Positions 1 through 11,710 of a DNA stretch of 64,000 nt are shown one piece after another. Within the stretch, counting starts at the first letter, position 1. Each line of letters opens with the position of its first letter. The notes under the pieces are model-generated. The model searched no databases and was not told the DNA's origin. It was given only the letters and a program-made list of their open reading frames with translations. Source of the stretch: Nepenthes gracilis (taxonomy: Eukaryota; Streptophyta; Magnoliopsida; Caryophyllales; Nepenthaceae); assembly GCA_033239525.1 (NCBI GenBank), contig BSYO01000038.1:9055041-9119040 (forward strand). Reading direction: 5' to 3'. The position numbers were made by a program, and so were the translations under genes.

Positions 1-234
1 ACATGACTGTTGCTCACTAATCGTGCTGACCACAAATATTTCTCATCTTAGCTACTAAGACACTTTATTTTGCTAAAATATTCAGATCGTTATCTCGTTA
101 AGAGCTCCCATGCCACCACTCCAACTCTCTTTAGCAACTTCGAAAGAAAGGGCCAGTGGCTGATCCTCAAGCAAGTATTCACTATCACACCGAGGTCTTA
201 CCTCCATTAGTCTCCCCACTAGCTCCCAAAAGGG
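1..234. other. Unassigned left edge
   Basis: No gene, RNA or repeat is recognised here. The stretch has mixed composition and no sustained reading frame. It ends at the five bases AAGGG that flank the solo LTR starting at 235. Confidence 0.4.
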
Positions 235-980
235 TGTTGTATTATAGGTCACTTTTGTGTGAATTCATACCAATTTGATGAGCCGTTCGGTAGTTTGGAT
301 GAGGATATAGGGTTCTATACTGATACAGAGAAGTGTGGACGAAGGACTAAAGTGCAAATTCCAGAGGGAGAGCGCTTGAAGTGTGCCTGAATGGCACCCG
401 AAGAGCCGAATTCAGTGACATTACTCTCAATGGGCACTTGAGGTGCCGATTCCCGTGGCATTCATGCTTGAGGCTCACCTGATAGGCGCACAAGCACTGT
501 TAGTAGTATAAAAGCATGTCGACACATTTTTAGAGTGAACCACTTATATTCTTCGGACCAGAGAGTATCATCAGTGAGAGAAAAAAAAGAGAAAGAAAGA
601 AAAGGGGGAAAAAAAAGATTTGAGTATCCGGTTGAGTTCCGAATCGTAATCCAGTTTTCACCAACCTTGGGTATGCTATTTTGGAGTTGAGAAAAATATT
701 TTGTCGATTATTTTTATACTCTTTCGTCTTGTACTTCTTGTTGCTCGGTTAGTTTGATACAACGTGTTAAGTCCTTATATTTTATTGAGAGTTATGTAAC
801 CAAAATAATTGTATAGTAGAGATATTTCGAATATATCGTCTCGAAGTTTTTTCCTCTTATTTTTAAAAGGATTTTTCACGTAAAAATTGTATTTTATTTC
901 ATTATTAGTGATTGCTGTGTGCTTGTCATAAATTATTGATTGTTTCATCGCAATCCAAATAAGTAGTTTGGGTCCCAACA
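235..980 (+). mobile_element. Copia-type solo LTR
   Basis: The stretch begins TGTTG and ends CAACA, the inverted termini usual for plant LTRs. It is flanked by AAGGG (230-234) and AAGGA (981-985), a near-perfect 5-bp target-site duplication. A TATAAAA box lies at 507-513, followed by a purine-rich leader. The distal part has the T-rich tract and 'cacgtaaaa' segment common in Ty1/copia LTRs. No internal domain follows, so a solo LTR left by recombination is the simplest reading. The copia assignment rests on general appearance only. Confidence 0.55.
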
Positions 981-1609
981 AAGGAAATATTGTATGACCT
1001 CCTAGCCATCCGATATAGTCGTTCAATCCGGGATTGTACGTGTTGTTACATTGCTATTCTCTTATCATCTATCAATTGACCTGACGAGTCACATGCTTGG
1101 TATTTCCTCTCTATTCTCTCTCCCACACCTATCTTTTCCTATCTAGACGGATAATTGGCATAAGCTTCGGAGGGAAAATAACCAGGGCCATTCACACATC
1201 TTGAGTTTCATGTGGTGGCGCAGGTTTCAGATACCAGACCCGGTGTTTGCCCAAGCATTGGCCAACTGTTGTACAAGCTAAATCAGGAAATCTCGGGTCG
1301 CATCGGTTCTAAAATAAGAATCCTTCTGACCTACCAAACCTGCAATTTATTGGAGAACAATGACAAGAGAGAAATGCACTGAATGAAACTTGATGTTAAG
1401 CCGTATGACAAGCCTCCTCAAGGCCATAAAAGGCAAAATAGTGTCCAAAACTTTCACATGACAAGTTCAAAAAGGAGATCAAGAGTATGCAATCTTAAAT
1501 TATGTAGTTATATGAACTCAAGTCTATACCAGGAAACTGACTACAACCTGAAAAAAAAAAAAAAACAGAAAGCTCAAAATATCCACACTGCTCAGGAGGA
1601 TGATTTTGA
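981..1609. other. 3' flank of the methyltransferase gene
   Basis: Non-coding DNA between the solo LTR and the methyltransferase stop codon. It would contain the 3' UTR of the minus-strand gene. A short A-run lies at about 1552-1564. No other gene is visible. Confidence 0.4.
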
Positions 1610-1972
1610 TTACTTGGTCACGGCATAGTGAGCATTCTTCCTTCTAAGCAAAATGGCAATGGTAAAATGCTCAGGGGCTTCATTGCCCAAAAACTCAAAA
1701 GCTAGATGAGCCAGATGGTCATACAATGGCTCGAGGACTTGTTCTCAAAAATGGTGAGAAACCAAGGGCTCAGAAAATGACCTTATGAAATTGGCTAGCT
1801 TTTTGGCCCTCACCCATCGGTTCTTGATTTCATCTGCAACATGTTGCTCTATGGTCTCCACATGCTCAACCATGAACGATCCTTCCTTCTCAACTACAGC
1901 TTTGATTTCTCCTTTCGATGCCCCAAAGCATGGAAAATTGAATGAGTCCATTCTCTCTTCCTGGATCAATCC
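1610..1972 (-). CDS. SABATH methyltransferase exon 4
   Basis: The acceptor is 'tgcag' just upstream, and the exon opens with GLIQEERMDSF, the segment that follows intron 3 in this family. It continues with a KGEIKAVVEKEGSF-type stretch and FIRSFSEPLVSHHF. The next codon is TGA at 1747-1745, where relatives usually have Gly. The frame then stays open for 44 more codons that still look like the family C-terminus, ending at TAA. The exon is separated from exon 3 by 11 kb. Confidence 0.88.
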
Positions 1973-2578
1973 CTGCAAATTCGGAACAAGATATTGAAAA
2001 AACAATAGGACAAGCCAAAAGCAGTATTCACGACCCATTGTAAATAGTTGTTTTCATTTTTACCAGTGCTAGTGCATGCTTGAGAGATAGAGATTGGTGA
2101 ATTGACAAGATTCGGGTGCTCGAGTTTTGCAAATTATTGCTCAAGCGAGAAAATTTGCAGACTTATGTGCAGTTTTTGCACAAATAATGCTCGAGCGAAA
2201 AACTGCCGTCTTCTAGCTCACAGACTGGCCGATTTTATCACGGGTAACAGACCAGCTTTTTTAATATAAACCAAGTGCAGCTATGCAGTTTCACATGGTT
2301 CTCCTTCAGTTTCAAAGAGCAAAAACAGAAGGAATAGAAGACAAATGAGAAAAGGGGAAAGATCTCTTTTTAAATCCCAACAATGTTTTTTGTTCAGAAT
2401 TCTTCCATTTTTTGGTATGTTGTACTAAATCAAGGGTGTAACACTTCCATCGATTCAGATTTTTCGCATGTACTCCCATTTGATTTAACTCCCAAATTTT
2501 CATCTGTGTAGTGTTGAATCTGAGACTTTATTGAGAAATGAGAGTTATGTAATCATATAGAGAATTAGATTGTGTAAC
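1973..2578 (-). other. Distal part of methyltransferase intron 3
   Basis: Intronic DNA between exon 4 and the retrotransposon insertion point. Two diverged copies of a short motif containing 'attattgctcaagcga' lie near 2138 and 2186. Nothing else is recognised. Confidence 0.5.
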
Positions 2579-2583
2579 CATGA

Positions 2584-3697
2584 TGATGGGTAGACCCATA
2601 GCTGGCAGGCTCAATAAGAAAACGACCCAAAATCCAGAAAGGCGCAACGCGCATTAGACGGTCAACGCGTTAAGCGTTAACCGCCCAGTGAACAACAAAC
2701 AGCCAACAGCGCTCTTTCAAGCCGGTCAACGCCTATGTTGACCGGAGGTACTGTAGCAGCAGGCCGAAAAAGACAGTAAACCTAATGCGGGCCAGGCCCA
2801 ATTTGACAGATGATCTCGTACACGAAAAGTAACGATCCTTTCCATGATTACACGCTTTTCTAAAAGCTAATCTCCTCCAAAAAGGCAGCAACGGATTCAG
2901 CGCCAACGATGGAGTCTAAACGGTCACAAGAGCATAAAAGGAAAGCAGATAATCTGGATATCCGTTACACTATTCAGAAAGAAAAGGATCCATCAAATCA
3001 CGCCAGTCACGCCCACCAACTCAGAGAAGGCCGCCATCGCCAGGCCAAATGTCACGCCACCCTGACCAAGGAAGGTGGCTCTCCCACCGTCTATATAAGC
3101 TCAGAGTCTCCACTCTGAAAGGGACGCTCTTGAATACACTCTCAAACTCGCTTCCAAGAGAACAGACGCTTTCAAAACATACTTTAAGAGAACACGCTTT
3201 CTAAGACAAAAGGGGATTTCCTGATGCAGTCTAAGTTACGAACGCTTACGGTGCTAGAGCAAAAACTCTCTTTCTCTGAAAAGCGTTCACCTTCCAATCT
3301 CACTCTAAGCCTCCAGATTGCATAGTCTCCTCCGGCTCTCTGAGAGCCATCCCCCAAAGCTTCCACGCTTTCGGAACGTAGCTTCCACTCGCTCTCTGCG
3401 AATAGTGAGCTGGAACTCACACTCTCAACAAGCCACAGGATCATCTCTGCTTCTACAAGCCAACACTCCTAACAAATTCACTCTCTCTCCCTCTCTTATT
3501 TACAACTTCACCTTCCACAGTTCGAAGGCTTTTTACTGACTTGAGCGTCGGAGTGTTTTCGGTGGGACAACCTCCCGGCGGCACCTAACCTCTCGTTTTC
3601 TATAGTGGTGTGCAGGATCTAGATTCAATGAACGGAGTCGGATCAACTCAGCCAGGAGAATCCGAATCTATTCGAAGTTGGATCCAGGTACGCATCA
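2584..3697 (+). repeat. Element A 5' LTR
   Basis: Starts TGATGGGTAG and ends ACGCATCA. It pairs with 11711-12831 along its whole length. A TATATAA box at 3092-3098 should direct the genomic transcript. The preceding five bases are CATGA. Confidence 0.9.
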
Positions 3698-3698
3698 T

Positions 3699-3716
3699 TG
3701 GCGCCGTCTGTGGGAA
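3699..3716 (+). promoter_or_regulatory. Element A primer-binding site
   Basis: One base after the 5' LTR comes TGGCGCCGTCTGTGGGAA, the expected position for tRNA-primed minus-strand DNA synthesis. The TGGCGCC start would pair with a tRNA 3' end in ...GGCGCCA; I have not identified the exact tRNA. The same site, with changes, occurs in elements C, D and E. Confidence 0.75.
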
Positions 3717-3767
3717 GCGCTACAAAAAGCCAACCGCGCTTCCCAGAAACTCTCTCCAGTCGACAGA

Positions 3768-4845
3768 ATGGTAAACACAAAGGCGCAAGCAAGCAGCCTG
3801 CCCAAGATGTGATTTCACCAAACCAGGACCACGCCATCGACGCCGTGGTCAACGGGGTAACCGGTGGAATCCCGACATCCTTTTTCTAGAACCTGGCGGA
3901 GCACATGTACAATACTGACAGGATGCTCCAAATACTCTATGCCCGCCAGGAGCAAGCACAGCTGGGGGCTGCACCTGCAGTGGCCCCAACACCGGCATCC
4001 AAAAGAGGAGGCCAAAGAAAGAAAGTTCCAACCCAACGGACCAGAAGATTGACCAGCGCTCCCGCGTCCATGTCCTCACATGCCCAAAGCCATTTAAGGC
4101 GTGAGGAGCGAGAAACCAGCGCAACTCCGGATGAAAGTCCAGAACGAAGGAACCCCTAGATACTCCCGAAAGGAATCTGTGCCCGGGCTCATGAGGAGCC
4201 TCCCGCCTTTCGAGATCGCCTGGGGCAACGTCCTGCCCTGGCACCCACCCCGGCTGAAAGAATAGAGTTGAGAGCGTATCTCAACTCCAAGAGATCTGCT
4301 AACGCCGCTCCAGCGGACCCAAGGCTAGAGAAGATATGGAACCGTGTCTTCAAAGACGACGAACGCACCGCCAACATCAATAGATCTCCCTTCACGGCGG
4401 AGATCTTGAACCATCCTATATCGGTGAAGTTCAAAATCCCAGCCCTTGACTCTTACGATGGAAGTGCGGATCACAGCCACGACCATCTCGCCTACTGTCC
4501 GCACGCATCCGGGTCCATAGGCTTGATGACAACGTGGATCTTTTCTTATGTGTTCTTCGTGGCATCCCCGTCACACTAAAAGGGGACGCACGCATCTGGT
4601 TTCATCATCTTCCTCCAGACTCGATCCGAAGCTTTCAGGAGCTTGTGGATTTTTTCTTATCTCAGTACGCCTCCAGACACAGGGAGGAAAAACGGCCATG
4701 GCATTTGTCGCATATCAAGCAGAAACACGAGGAGAACCCACGTAGGTTTCTAGATCGGTTTGTGATAGTTGGGAGAAGATCCCTAAGACTCGCTGGAGGA
4801 AATGAAATCGCGCCATTTCGACTCTTACGCACGGGAGTTCTTTAG
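3768..4845 (+). pseudogene. Element A gag (broken)
   Basis: Gag forms the retrotransposon particle. An ATG at 3768 starts a short open stretch that soon loses frame. Two overlapping frames (4268-4579 and 4534-4845) then carry a retrotransposon gag domain, with GIPVTLKGDARIWFHHLPPD followed by SIRSFQELVDFFLSQYAS. At least two frameshifts are needed to follow it. Confidence 0.8.
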
Positions 4846-4958
4846 GCATTGAGGACTAATCGGGGGCCGCATAAGAATTCGCAAACCTTTCGAAATGGAG
4901 GCGGAGGCCATCACCTCGCCGGGGCCTATGGCTGGCGGCTGGCGGCCGCCATAGGGGC

Positions 4959-5530
4959 TTGGGACAAAGACGGAAGAAGAAGCACCGCACTATTGACAAT
5001 GTCATTAGTTTTAGTGACGATGACTTGGCACATGCAGTTTCCCCCCATGCAGACCCCCTCATTGTATCAGCAACCGTTTCCGATAGTAGCGTCGACTACC
5101 AAATGAAACGTGTATTTATTGATAATGGAAGTTCGCGTGATTTGCTTTACCTCGATGCGTTTTTTAAATTTGGTTTGAAAAAGACTCAACTAAAATCTAC
5201 AGAAGGCCCATTATATGGCCTTGACAACGAATCAGTGGCCGTTCAAAGGACGATCAGACTTGAAGTCACCCTATGAACGTACCCAAGAACGACAAGTCGT
5301 ACACTCACCTTCCTGGTAGTCAACTTGCCCTCTATGTACAACGCAATACTAGGCCGGCCATGCCTAACAGCGTTTGGGGCTGTCACTTCAGTATCACATC
5401 TTAAAATAAAATTTTCGATGCTGTACAGTGTGGGCGAAGTGCTAGGTGACCAAGTCACTGGGCGGACATGTTATATGTCCCAAATCGCTCCTAACGACCG
5501 CACCAAAAACAATGGGAGAACTTCACCATT
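4959..5530 (+). pseudogene. Element A aspartic protease (broken)
   Basis: Retropepsin-type protease region. The active-site segment reads VFIDNGSSRDLLY, with the catalytic Asp in place. Downstream in a second frame is YNAILGRPCL and a segment ending GDQVTGRTCY, typical of Tat-type proteases. A stop and frame change at about 5276 separate the two parts. Confidence 0.78.
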
Positions 5531-5544
5531 GAGACGAGCCAACA

Positions 5545-6470
5545 TTGCAGCAAGCGCAGTCTGGTGAGGCAAACGACTTAGTCCCACTGAATCCGGACAA
5601 TACGGAAAGGTGCGTACGAATCGGCGGCTCACTCACCGGCGCGCTACACGAAGAATTGATCTCATTCCTGCGACAAAATGCTGACATCTTCGCATGGACT
5701 CCCGCTAGCATGCCTGAGATTCCAGACCGAGTAATGGTCCACAAGTTGGGCCTCAACCCAGATCGGAAACCAGTCAGGTAAAAGTGAAAAAACCACTCAG
5801 TGAAAAAACCGATCGCCATCCGAGAAGTAAAGAAACTGTTGAGGCCGGATTCATCAGGGAAGTCCAATACCCTGATTAGCTCTCCAGCGTTGTCTTGGTA
5901 AAGAAGAGCAACGGAAAGTGGAGAATGTACGTCGATTTCACCGACGTCAACAAGGCTTGCCCAAAAGACAACTTCCCTTTATTAAGAATCGACCTGTTGG
6001 TGGACTCAACATCCGGACATGAGCTCTTGAGCTTTATGGACGCCTACTCAGGTTACAACCAGATCCGGATAAGTGCGGAGAACGAAGAGCACACCTCGTT
6101 CATGACAGATCAGGGGACCTATTGCTATAAGGTGATATTCTTTGGGTTGAAGAACTCGAGAGCCACCTACTAGCGACTGGTGAACAAAATGTTTAAAAAA
6201 TAGATCTGCCACAATATGAAAGTCCATGTCGACGATATGCTCGTCAAGAGCAGAGTTATGGGCGACCATATCAACGATCTGGCAGAGTTCTTTGGGGTGC
6301 TTCGCGAACACCAAATGAAGCTGAATCTGGCTAAATGTGTCTTCGGGGTGGCCTCCGAAAAATTCCTGGGTTTTATCGTCTCCCAACGAGGAATTGAAGC
6401 AAACCCAAAGAAGATCAAAGCTCTCACGGACATGACTTCCCCACGAAGCGTCAAAGATGTCTAGCGACTA
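5545..6470 (+). pseudogene. Element A reverse transcriptase (broken)
   Basis: RNA-dependent DNA polymerase that would copy the element RNA. The translation shows NADIFAWTPASMPEIP, then KWRMYVDFTDVNKACPKDNFP, LLSFMDAYSGYNQI and KVHVDDMLVKS (catalytic Asp pair at about 6228-6236; His replaces the usual Tyr). In-frame stops occur before and after the catalytic block, for example near 6171 and 6201. Confidence 0.85.
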
Positions 6471-6479
6471 ATTGGGCGA

Positions 6480-7400
6480 TTGGTAGCCTTGTCCTGCTTC
6501 CTAGCGAAGTCTGGCGACAAGTATCAACTGTTCTTTAAGGCGCTGAGGGGACCGAAATCGAACGGTTTTCAATGGACAGCGGACTGCCAGGCGGCCTTCG
6601 ATGAGCTGAAGCAGTACCTGGCTAACCTACCTTTACTAACATCGCCCAAGGTCGGCGAAGTGTTGTACCTCTACTTGGCAGTGTCGAAGAGTCCCTCAGC
6701 TTCGTCCTCGTAAGCCAGGGCATTGATGCCCAACGGCCGGTTTACTACGTGAGCAAAATGTTAACTGGCCCGGAGACGCGCTACCCGCGCACGGAAAAGC
6801 TAGCCTTAGCTTTGATATTTTCCGCGCAAAAACTGAGGCCCAACTTTCAGGCGCATCGCATCATAGTTCTCACTGACCAGCCTCTAAAGAGTATACTCCA
6901 AAAACCCGACGTTTCTGGGCGGTTGGTAAAGTGGGCTATCGAGTTGGGCGAGTTTGACATTGAATTCAAGCCCAGGTCAGCCATAAAGGCGCAGGCTCTG
7001 ACAGACTTCATTGTTAAAACCACGACCCCGATCCTCGAAAAACAGCCCACAGGGAACGCAGAGCAGCGCCTGGGGGGTCCGGAATGGATGCTCCACGTAG
7101 ACGGGTCATCCACTGACGCAGGTAGTGGGGCAGGAGTGTCCTCACGACTCCTGACGGGTTTGAGGTGAAATACTCCCTTAAACTCAGCTTCTCGGTAACC
7201 AACAATGTCGCCGAATACGAAACCTTGCTGGCTGGGTTAAGATTAGTAAATGAGTGCTCAACCAAAAGATTGGCTGTATTTAGCGACTCCGAACTAATCG
7301 TCAACCAAATCAATGGAAACTTCAAAGCGAACAACCCGCATACGTGGCCAAATACTTAGCCGGCAAAGGAGGCCATCCGCAATCTCCGACGATCGACCTT
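6480..7400 (+). pseudogene. Element A dual RNase H region (broken)
   Basis: The first RNase H region is recognised by FQWTADCQAAFDELKQYL, RPVYYVSKML, RYPRTEKLALALIF and DQPLKSILQKPDVSGRLVKW. A second RNase H follows with EWMLHVDGSSTDAGSGAGV and NVAEYETLLAGLRLV. Two RNase H domains in tandem are characteristic of the Tat lineage. Stops lie at about 6711 and 7166. Confidence 0.82.
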
Positions 7401-7599
7401 GCCCCATGTTCCTAAAATCAAAACCTGGAAGGCCTATCACGGTGGCGAGCAAAGGCGTGACAAAAAATCTAGAAACGTACTCGAGGAATATGAGGAGATC
7501 CTGAACTCACCCGGTATAGAGGACAGGAGGCGTCTGAGTCTCCGAGATCGAGAAGCTGGGCGACACCCTACCTAAGATATCTAGTGGGCGAAACATTGC

Positions 7600-8663
7600 A
7601 GGAGGAAGCAAAAGAAGCTGGCGAATAAAGAGAATGGCAGGGTTGGTACACAATAGTCACCGAGGCGGCTATATCGCGCGGCTACTCGACTTTGTACCTC
7701 CGCCGCCTAACCCAGGGAGGCGGACTACGTCCTAAGTGAAGTGCACCTTGGAATTTGCGGATCGCACGTAAGCGGCAAGAACTTAACATTCAAAATTATG
7801 CGGTAGGGCTACTACTAGCCCTCGATGAAGAAGGATGTGCTCAAGTTCGTGAAGAGGTGCGAAAGTTGCCAACTTCACGACACCTTAAATCCAAGCCGTC
7901 CACGCAGAATCAAATCTCTCGGGCGCCTTGGCCTTCGCCAATCGGGCTTGATATTCTTGCCCGTTTCCCGTTGCCACTAGGCAAAGAAAGTTCATAATAG
8001 CAGGTATTGACTACTTCACGAAGTGGGTCGAGGCCGTCCCACTAGCCAAGATCACCGAACACAATGCACTTAAGTTCGTCCCTGGGACATCATCGGCAAG
8101 TTTGGCGTTCGGAGGTCATTATGATCGATAATGGAACCACCCTCTCTGGGAAAACGCTTCACTAGTATTGCACCCGGCCTTTGGATTAGCCGATACACAT
8201 GTCGGTGGCGTACCCTCAGGCGAATGGACAGGTAGAGGTCACAAACCGAACGCTGCTCCACGAGCTCAAGACCAAGCTGGAGGACACAGGGGGCTCTTGG
8301 GTAGATGAGCTCGCCTCAGTCCTTTGGTTTTACCGAGCAACTCCGAAGGAACCAATGCGCGAGACGCTTTTCAGCCTCTACTACTGGACTGAAGCGGAGC
8401 TCCCAATCGAAATCGGGTTTCCAAGTCTTAGGGTAGAATCCTTCGACCCACAGGTTAACTCCCAAAAGATCCGGGAACACCTAGACTTGCTAGAAAAAGC
8501 CCGTGAGGCCGCTAGAATACGGACCGCAGCCTGCCAGCATCGAGTTGCTCACTACTACAATAAGAAGGTAAAAGCGAGGCAGTTCGATGTTGGAGACTTG
8601 GTCTTACAGAGTATCAAGGCCACGAGAAAGGTGGCCGGCCGAAACAAGCTCTCCCCCAATTAG
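7600..8663 (+). pseudogene. Element A integrase (broken)
   Basis: Integrase inserts element DNA into the host genome. The zinc-binding part is visible around 7840-7870 (reads KRCESCQ in one frame), followed by a core with frameshifts near 8000-8160. The C-terminal half is open from 8199: VAYPQANGQVEVTNRTLLHE, then GGSWVDELASVLWFYRATP and ARQFDVGDLVL. At least three frame changes are needed. Confidence 0.83.
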
Positions 8664-8968
8664 GAAGGGCCTTTTTTAGTCTTCGCCGTTCTGTGAAACG
8701 AGGCATACAAACTCCGGAACCAGGACAGGAAGCTGGTCACGCGAACGTGGAACGCGATCCACCTCAAATGCTACTACCAGTAGGGACCCAAGTATGTGTC
8801 TTGCAAGCTGCATGTGACTTGCATTTGTGTGCATGATTCGACTAAGCAAAATGAATGCTTCATTAGCATGCTGCCTGTGCATATATATATGTGTGTGGTT
8901 TTTCATTGCAGGTTCAAAACGACCTAGACTGCCTCTAAGTCGAGAGGGTCTTCACCCCCTCGTCACTA

Positions 8969-9122
8969 AACCCTGGTCATCCAGGCAGCCCATGAGTGGT
9001 CGTAATTAAGCCCTGGCCATCCAGGCGACCCGTGAGCGGTCTTATTTAAACCCTGGTCATCCAGGTAGCCCGTGAGAAGTCGTGCATAAATCTTGGTCAT
9101 CCAAGTGGCCCATTAGTGGTCG
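8969..9122 (+). repeat. 40-bp tandem repeat, four copies, element A
   Basis: The motif 'ctggtcatccagg' and its variants start at 8972, 9012, 9052 and 9092, an exact 40-bp period. The copies diverge slightly. The array lies between the end of integrase and the end of the convergent antisense gene. Confidence 0.88.
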
Positions 9123-9527
9123 GAAAAAATTTTAGGGGGCTAACACAGCACGCGCGATGACCTCCTTTATGAAGAGATAGCGCGATCAGCCAACGATGGT
9201 TGACAGGAGCAAGACGCCTCTCCAAAGCAGGCCGCCCAAGCCTTCACCTGGGCAGCGCCGCCAAGCTTTACTCATGGGCAAGCTCTAAGCCAACTTAACG
9301 TACGCAACGACCAAGAAGACAATTTTGACGCTCTAAAAACAAAGTTGGCGGCCAACTAGCAACTCACTCTGCTCAGTTGACCACCAAGAATGCCAAAGAC
9401 GTAAAGTACAAAGGCAGAAGCATGTCTACTTGTATTATTGCTAAATCAAGATGTACATCATCAAATTCAAAATTCAAAAAAAAATTATATATATATATAT
9501 AGATATATATATATACAATCACAAGAG

Positions 9528-11286
9528 CTACGAGGGCGGCGGGGGCCTTTGGCTGTCATAGGGCTCCCCCACAAGGTTGTCTCTACGTTGTGCCGACCGG
9601 TTTGATAAATTAATAAGATCAACGGGAAAATCAGGATCAATCAACGGCACAATACGCCAACTGATGTTGACCCCTTCCCTCAACCATGCACGCATCATGC
9701 CCTCGACCTCGTGGGGGTGGATACGGAGACTTAAATCATTCTCCAAGGTTGCCATCTGCCCAACAACTTGATCGATAAGCCCTTTGGCTCGTTCATTTTC
9801 TTCCTTCAAACGGGCAACCTCATCCTTCAAACTTGTGTTCTCCGCCTCCACGCTTGCCAAAACAGTCTCCAGGGCAGCTGTTTCCTCACGGTGCTCAACC
9901 ATTAAAGCTACCAGCTTGGCTTCGAGCCAGGCGACCTCCTTATCCCTATCAGAGATCGCCAAGTCTCTCTGTCTGAGCACCTTGGCCATTGCGCTTGTGA
10001 CTCAATTTGCCTGCACAAAAAGGAAAGAAGGATTAGAAAGGGCAAATTAAAGGGCAAGGACAAGCAACGAGCTTATACCTCCGAGATTTTCCGCGTCAGT
10101 TTTTCTGGCCTCGCACCCAACTCTGTCGCGAACGGCGATGAAGCAGGATGTGGGCCCACGTTGACGGGGCTGGCAGCAACCTAAGCCATGAACTCCGCCG
10201 TGGGATCCTCAAGAGTGCCCTCATCCCAGTGGCTCTCCAGCGAACGGGGAGACTCTAATGCTTCCGGTGCTCCTCCCGTCACCACAACGGGAGAGCGAAC
10301 TGGCGGCTCTGCGGTTCGGGCGCCTCGGTGGGTGGCCCTTGAATTGGCTCGAGACGGCGCAGCTACGCTGGGACCACGCCATTGACCTTGGCCTTATAAG
10401 CCTCAATGGCCGCCTCTACTTTAACTCCTAGACCAGGCGCACACACCCTCAAACGCCGGGCGAAACGTAGTTAGGCCCGGAGACGGCGAAGGGGTGCCAG
10501 AGGCCGCCTCTTCCCTCTTGAATCGGAAGGGCTCAGGCAGGGACCAATGATGTTGCCTTTCTTCCTTTTCTTTTTCGCCAAAAACCTCCGGCGACGGAAT
10601 CCTTAATTTTTGGATCAGAGACGGAGGCCACCAATTAGCCTTCTTCGCCTTCGCCCGAGAGACCAAATGCTCTCTCCGGAAGTCATTCAAGTTCTTCATT
10701 ATCAGCTCGACCAACCAATCCATGGAGGCTGTCTCCGGAGGCGCCCCCGTGTACACCTCCGGCACTTTACCCCACTCTGTAGGCAATGGCCAAGACTCTC
10801 CCACGTTAACGAAGAAGAACCGGTTCTTCCAGTTCTTGAAGGAGTCATAAATAGCAATGCTAATCTTAATGCCACTACGGGGAGCAAGAGAGATCCACTC
10901 CGCTCCCTGGTTAATCTTAAAGACTGCCCTTACCATCGACATCGGCAACCTCAAACGTTGATGAAGAAAAAATACGAGAGAGTGCCTGAAGTACACGATG
11001 GCGTTGGCGTGAAGTCAAGCGATGGGAACCGGAGCGCTGGAGAATACCGGCATCAATTAGTCGAATCGGGGCGGGCGGGGCCACTCCTCAGATGGGCCTC
11101 ATAAATCGTCACGAAACCCTTGGGCGACAGAAAGGCTCGATCGTCCTTCTCTGGAATACGAAAGGCGATCTCCCGGGGAATGTTAAACTCCACATAGAGG
11201 ACCTTCACGTCAGTTTCTCTTAGAACGGATGCAATGTCAGCGATGGAAGACATGGTCAGGTCTAAGGTTTGCGTTTTCTTCTCCAA
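9528..11286 (-). CDS. Element A antisense gene (gypsy-type transposon protein), decayed
   Basis: This gene runs opposite to gag/pol. The N-terminus (from ATG at 11286 or, by comparison with copies C and D, 11253) reads MSSIADIASVLRETD, then FRIPEKDDRAFLSPKGF and VTIYEAHLRSG. The middle (10996-10421, another frame) has SFKNWKNRFFFVNVGESW. This pattern resembles the plant 'putative gypsy type transposon' domain (Pfam PF04195, from memory). After a 68-bp intron, exon 2 (9989-9528) is a strong coiled coil with WRIVPLIDPDFPVDLINL near the end. A frameshift splits the N-terminal and middle parts. Its function is unknown. It lies in the same sense as the host methyltransferase, so its splice sites would be present in the host pre-mRNA. 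Confidence 0.72.
10011..10078 (-). other. Intron of element A antisense gene
   Basis: 68 bp. The minus strand reads CTCGGAG|GTATAAGC at the donor and TTTTGTGCAG| at the acceptor, with a pyrimidine-rich interior. It sits immediately before the coiled-coil exon, the same place as in copies B, C, D and E. Confidence 0.7.
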
Positions 11287-11352
11287 AGAATGGGGCAGGG
11301 AAGACGAAGAAGCAAAGATGGCGCAAGGAATTCAAAACGAAGCAATCTGGCG

Positions 11353-11364
11353 GTTTAAAAACCC
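11353..11364 (-). promoter_or_regulatory. TATA-like box of element A antisense gene
   Basis: The minus strand reads GGGTTTTTAAAC about 100 bp before the ATG at 11253. The equivalent place in C and D has GGGTTTATTTAAAC. The match across copies suggests a dedicated promoter. Confidence 0.5.
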
Positions 11365-11695
11365 ACATGGGCCCCGCACCGTCTCGAAAACCTACGCCAT
11401 CATTATTGCCGCATGTCACTCCCCTAGAAGGCCGCAATCGTATCGAGTGCTCCGACTCATTAAATGACAGGATCTCAAACGTACCACGTGAAGACACATG
11501 GCCTACTTTCCTGACTCGCCAGCTAAAGACCAACGTCTCCCTCTCCAGACTATCCGGAAGCTTGCCAAGAACGGTCAACGAATCCAGTCAATATTTTGAA
11601 TGCTCTTAAGGCTTCCCTTCAGACGGGCAACAACTCCGCCGACAGAAACAAGAATGTCCCATCATAAACATACTGGAGGCCGAAGTCCTGACCAC

Positions 11696-11710
11696 CAGCA
11701 TGGGGGCTAG
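11696..11710 (+). promoter_or_regulatory. Element A polypurine tract
   Basis: Reads 'cagcatgggggctag' immediately before the 3' LTR. The core CATGGGGG(G)CTA is shared with elements C and E at the same place. It would prime plus-strand DNA synthesis. Confidence 0.65.

Noticed and set aside
1383..1628. Plus-strand open frame overlapping methyltransferase exon 4
   Set aside because: Lysine-rich product through an A-run, no domain, opposite a well-supported exon end.
8969..9122. Regular direct repeats resembling a CRISPR array
   Set aside because: The 40-bp units are contiguous with no unique spacers, lie inside a plant retrotransposon and diverge like an ordinary tandem repeat.
10188..11104. 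Plus-strand open frames between integrase and the 3' LTR of element A
   Set aside because: They are shadows of the minus-strand antisense gene; only the minus frames show conserved sequence in other copies.
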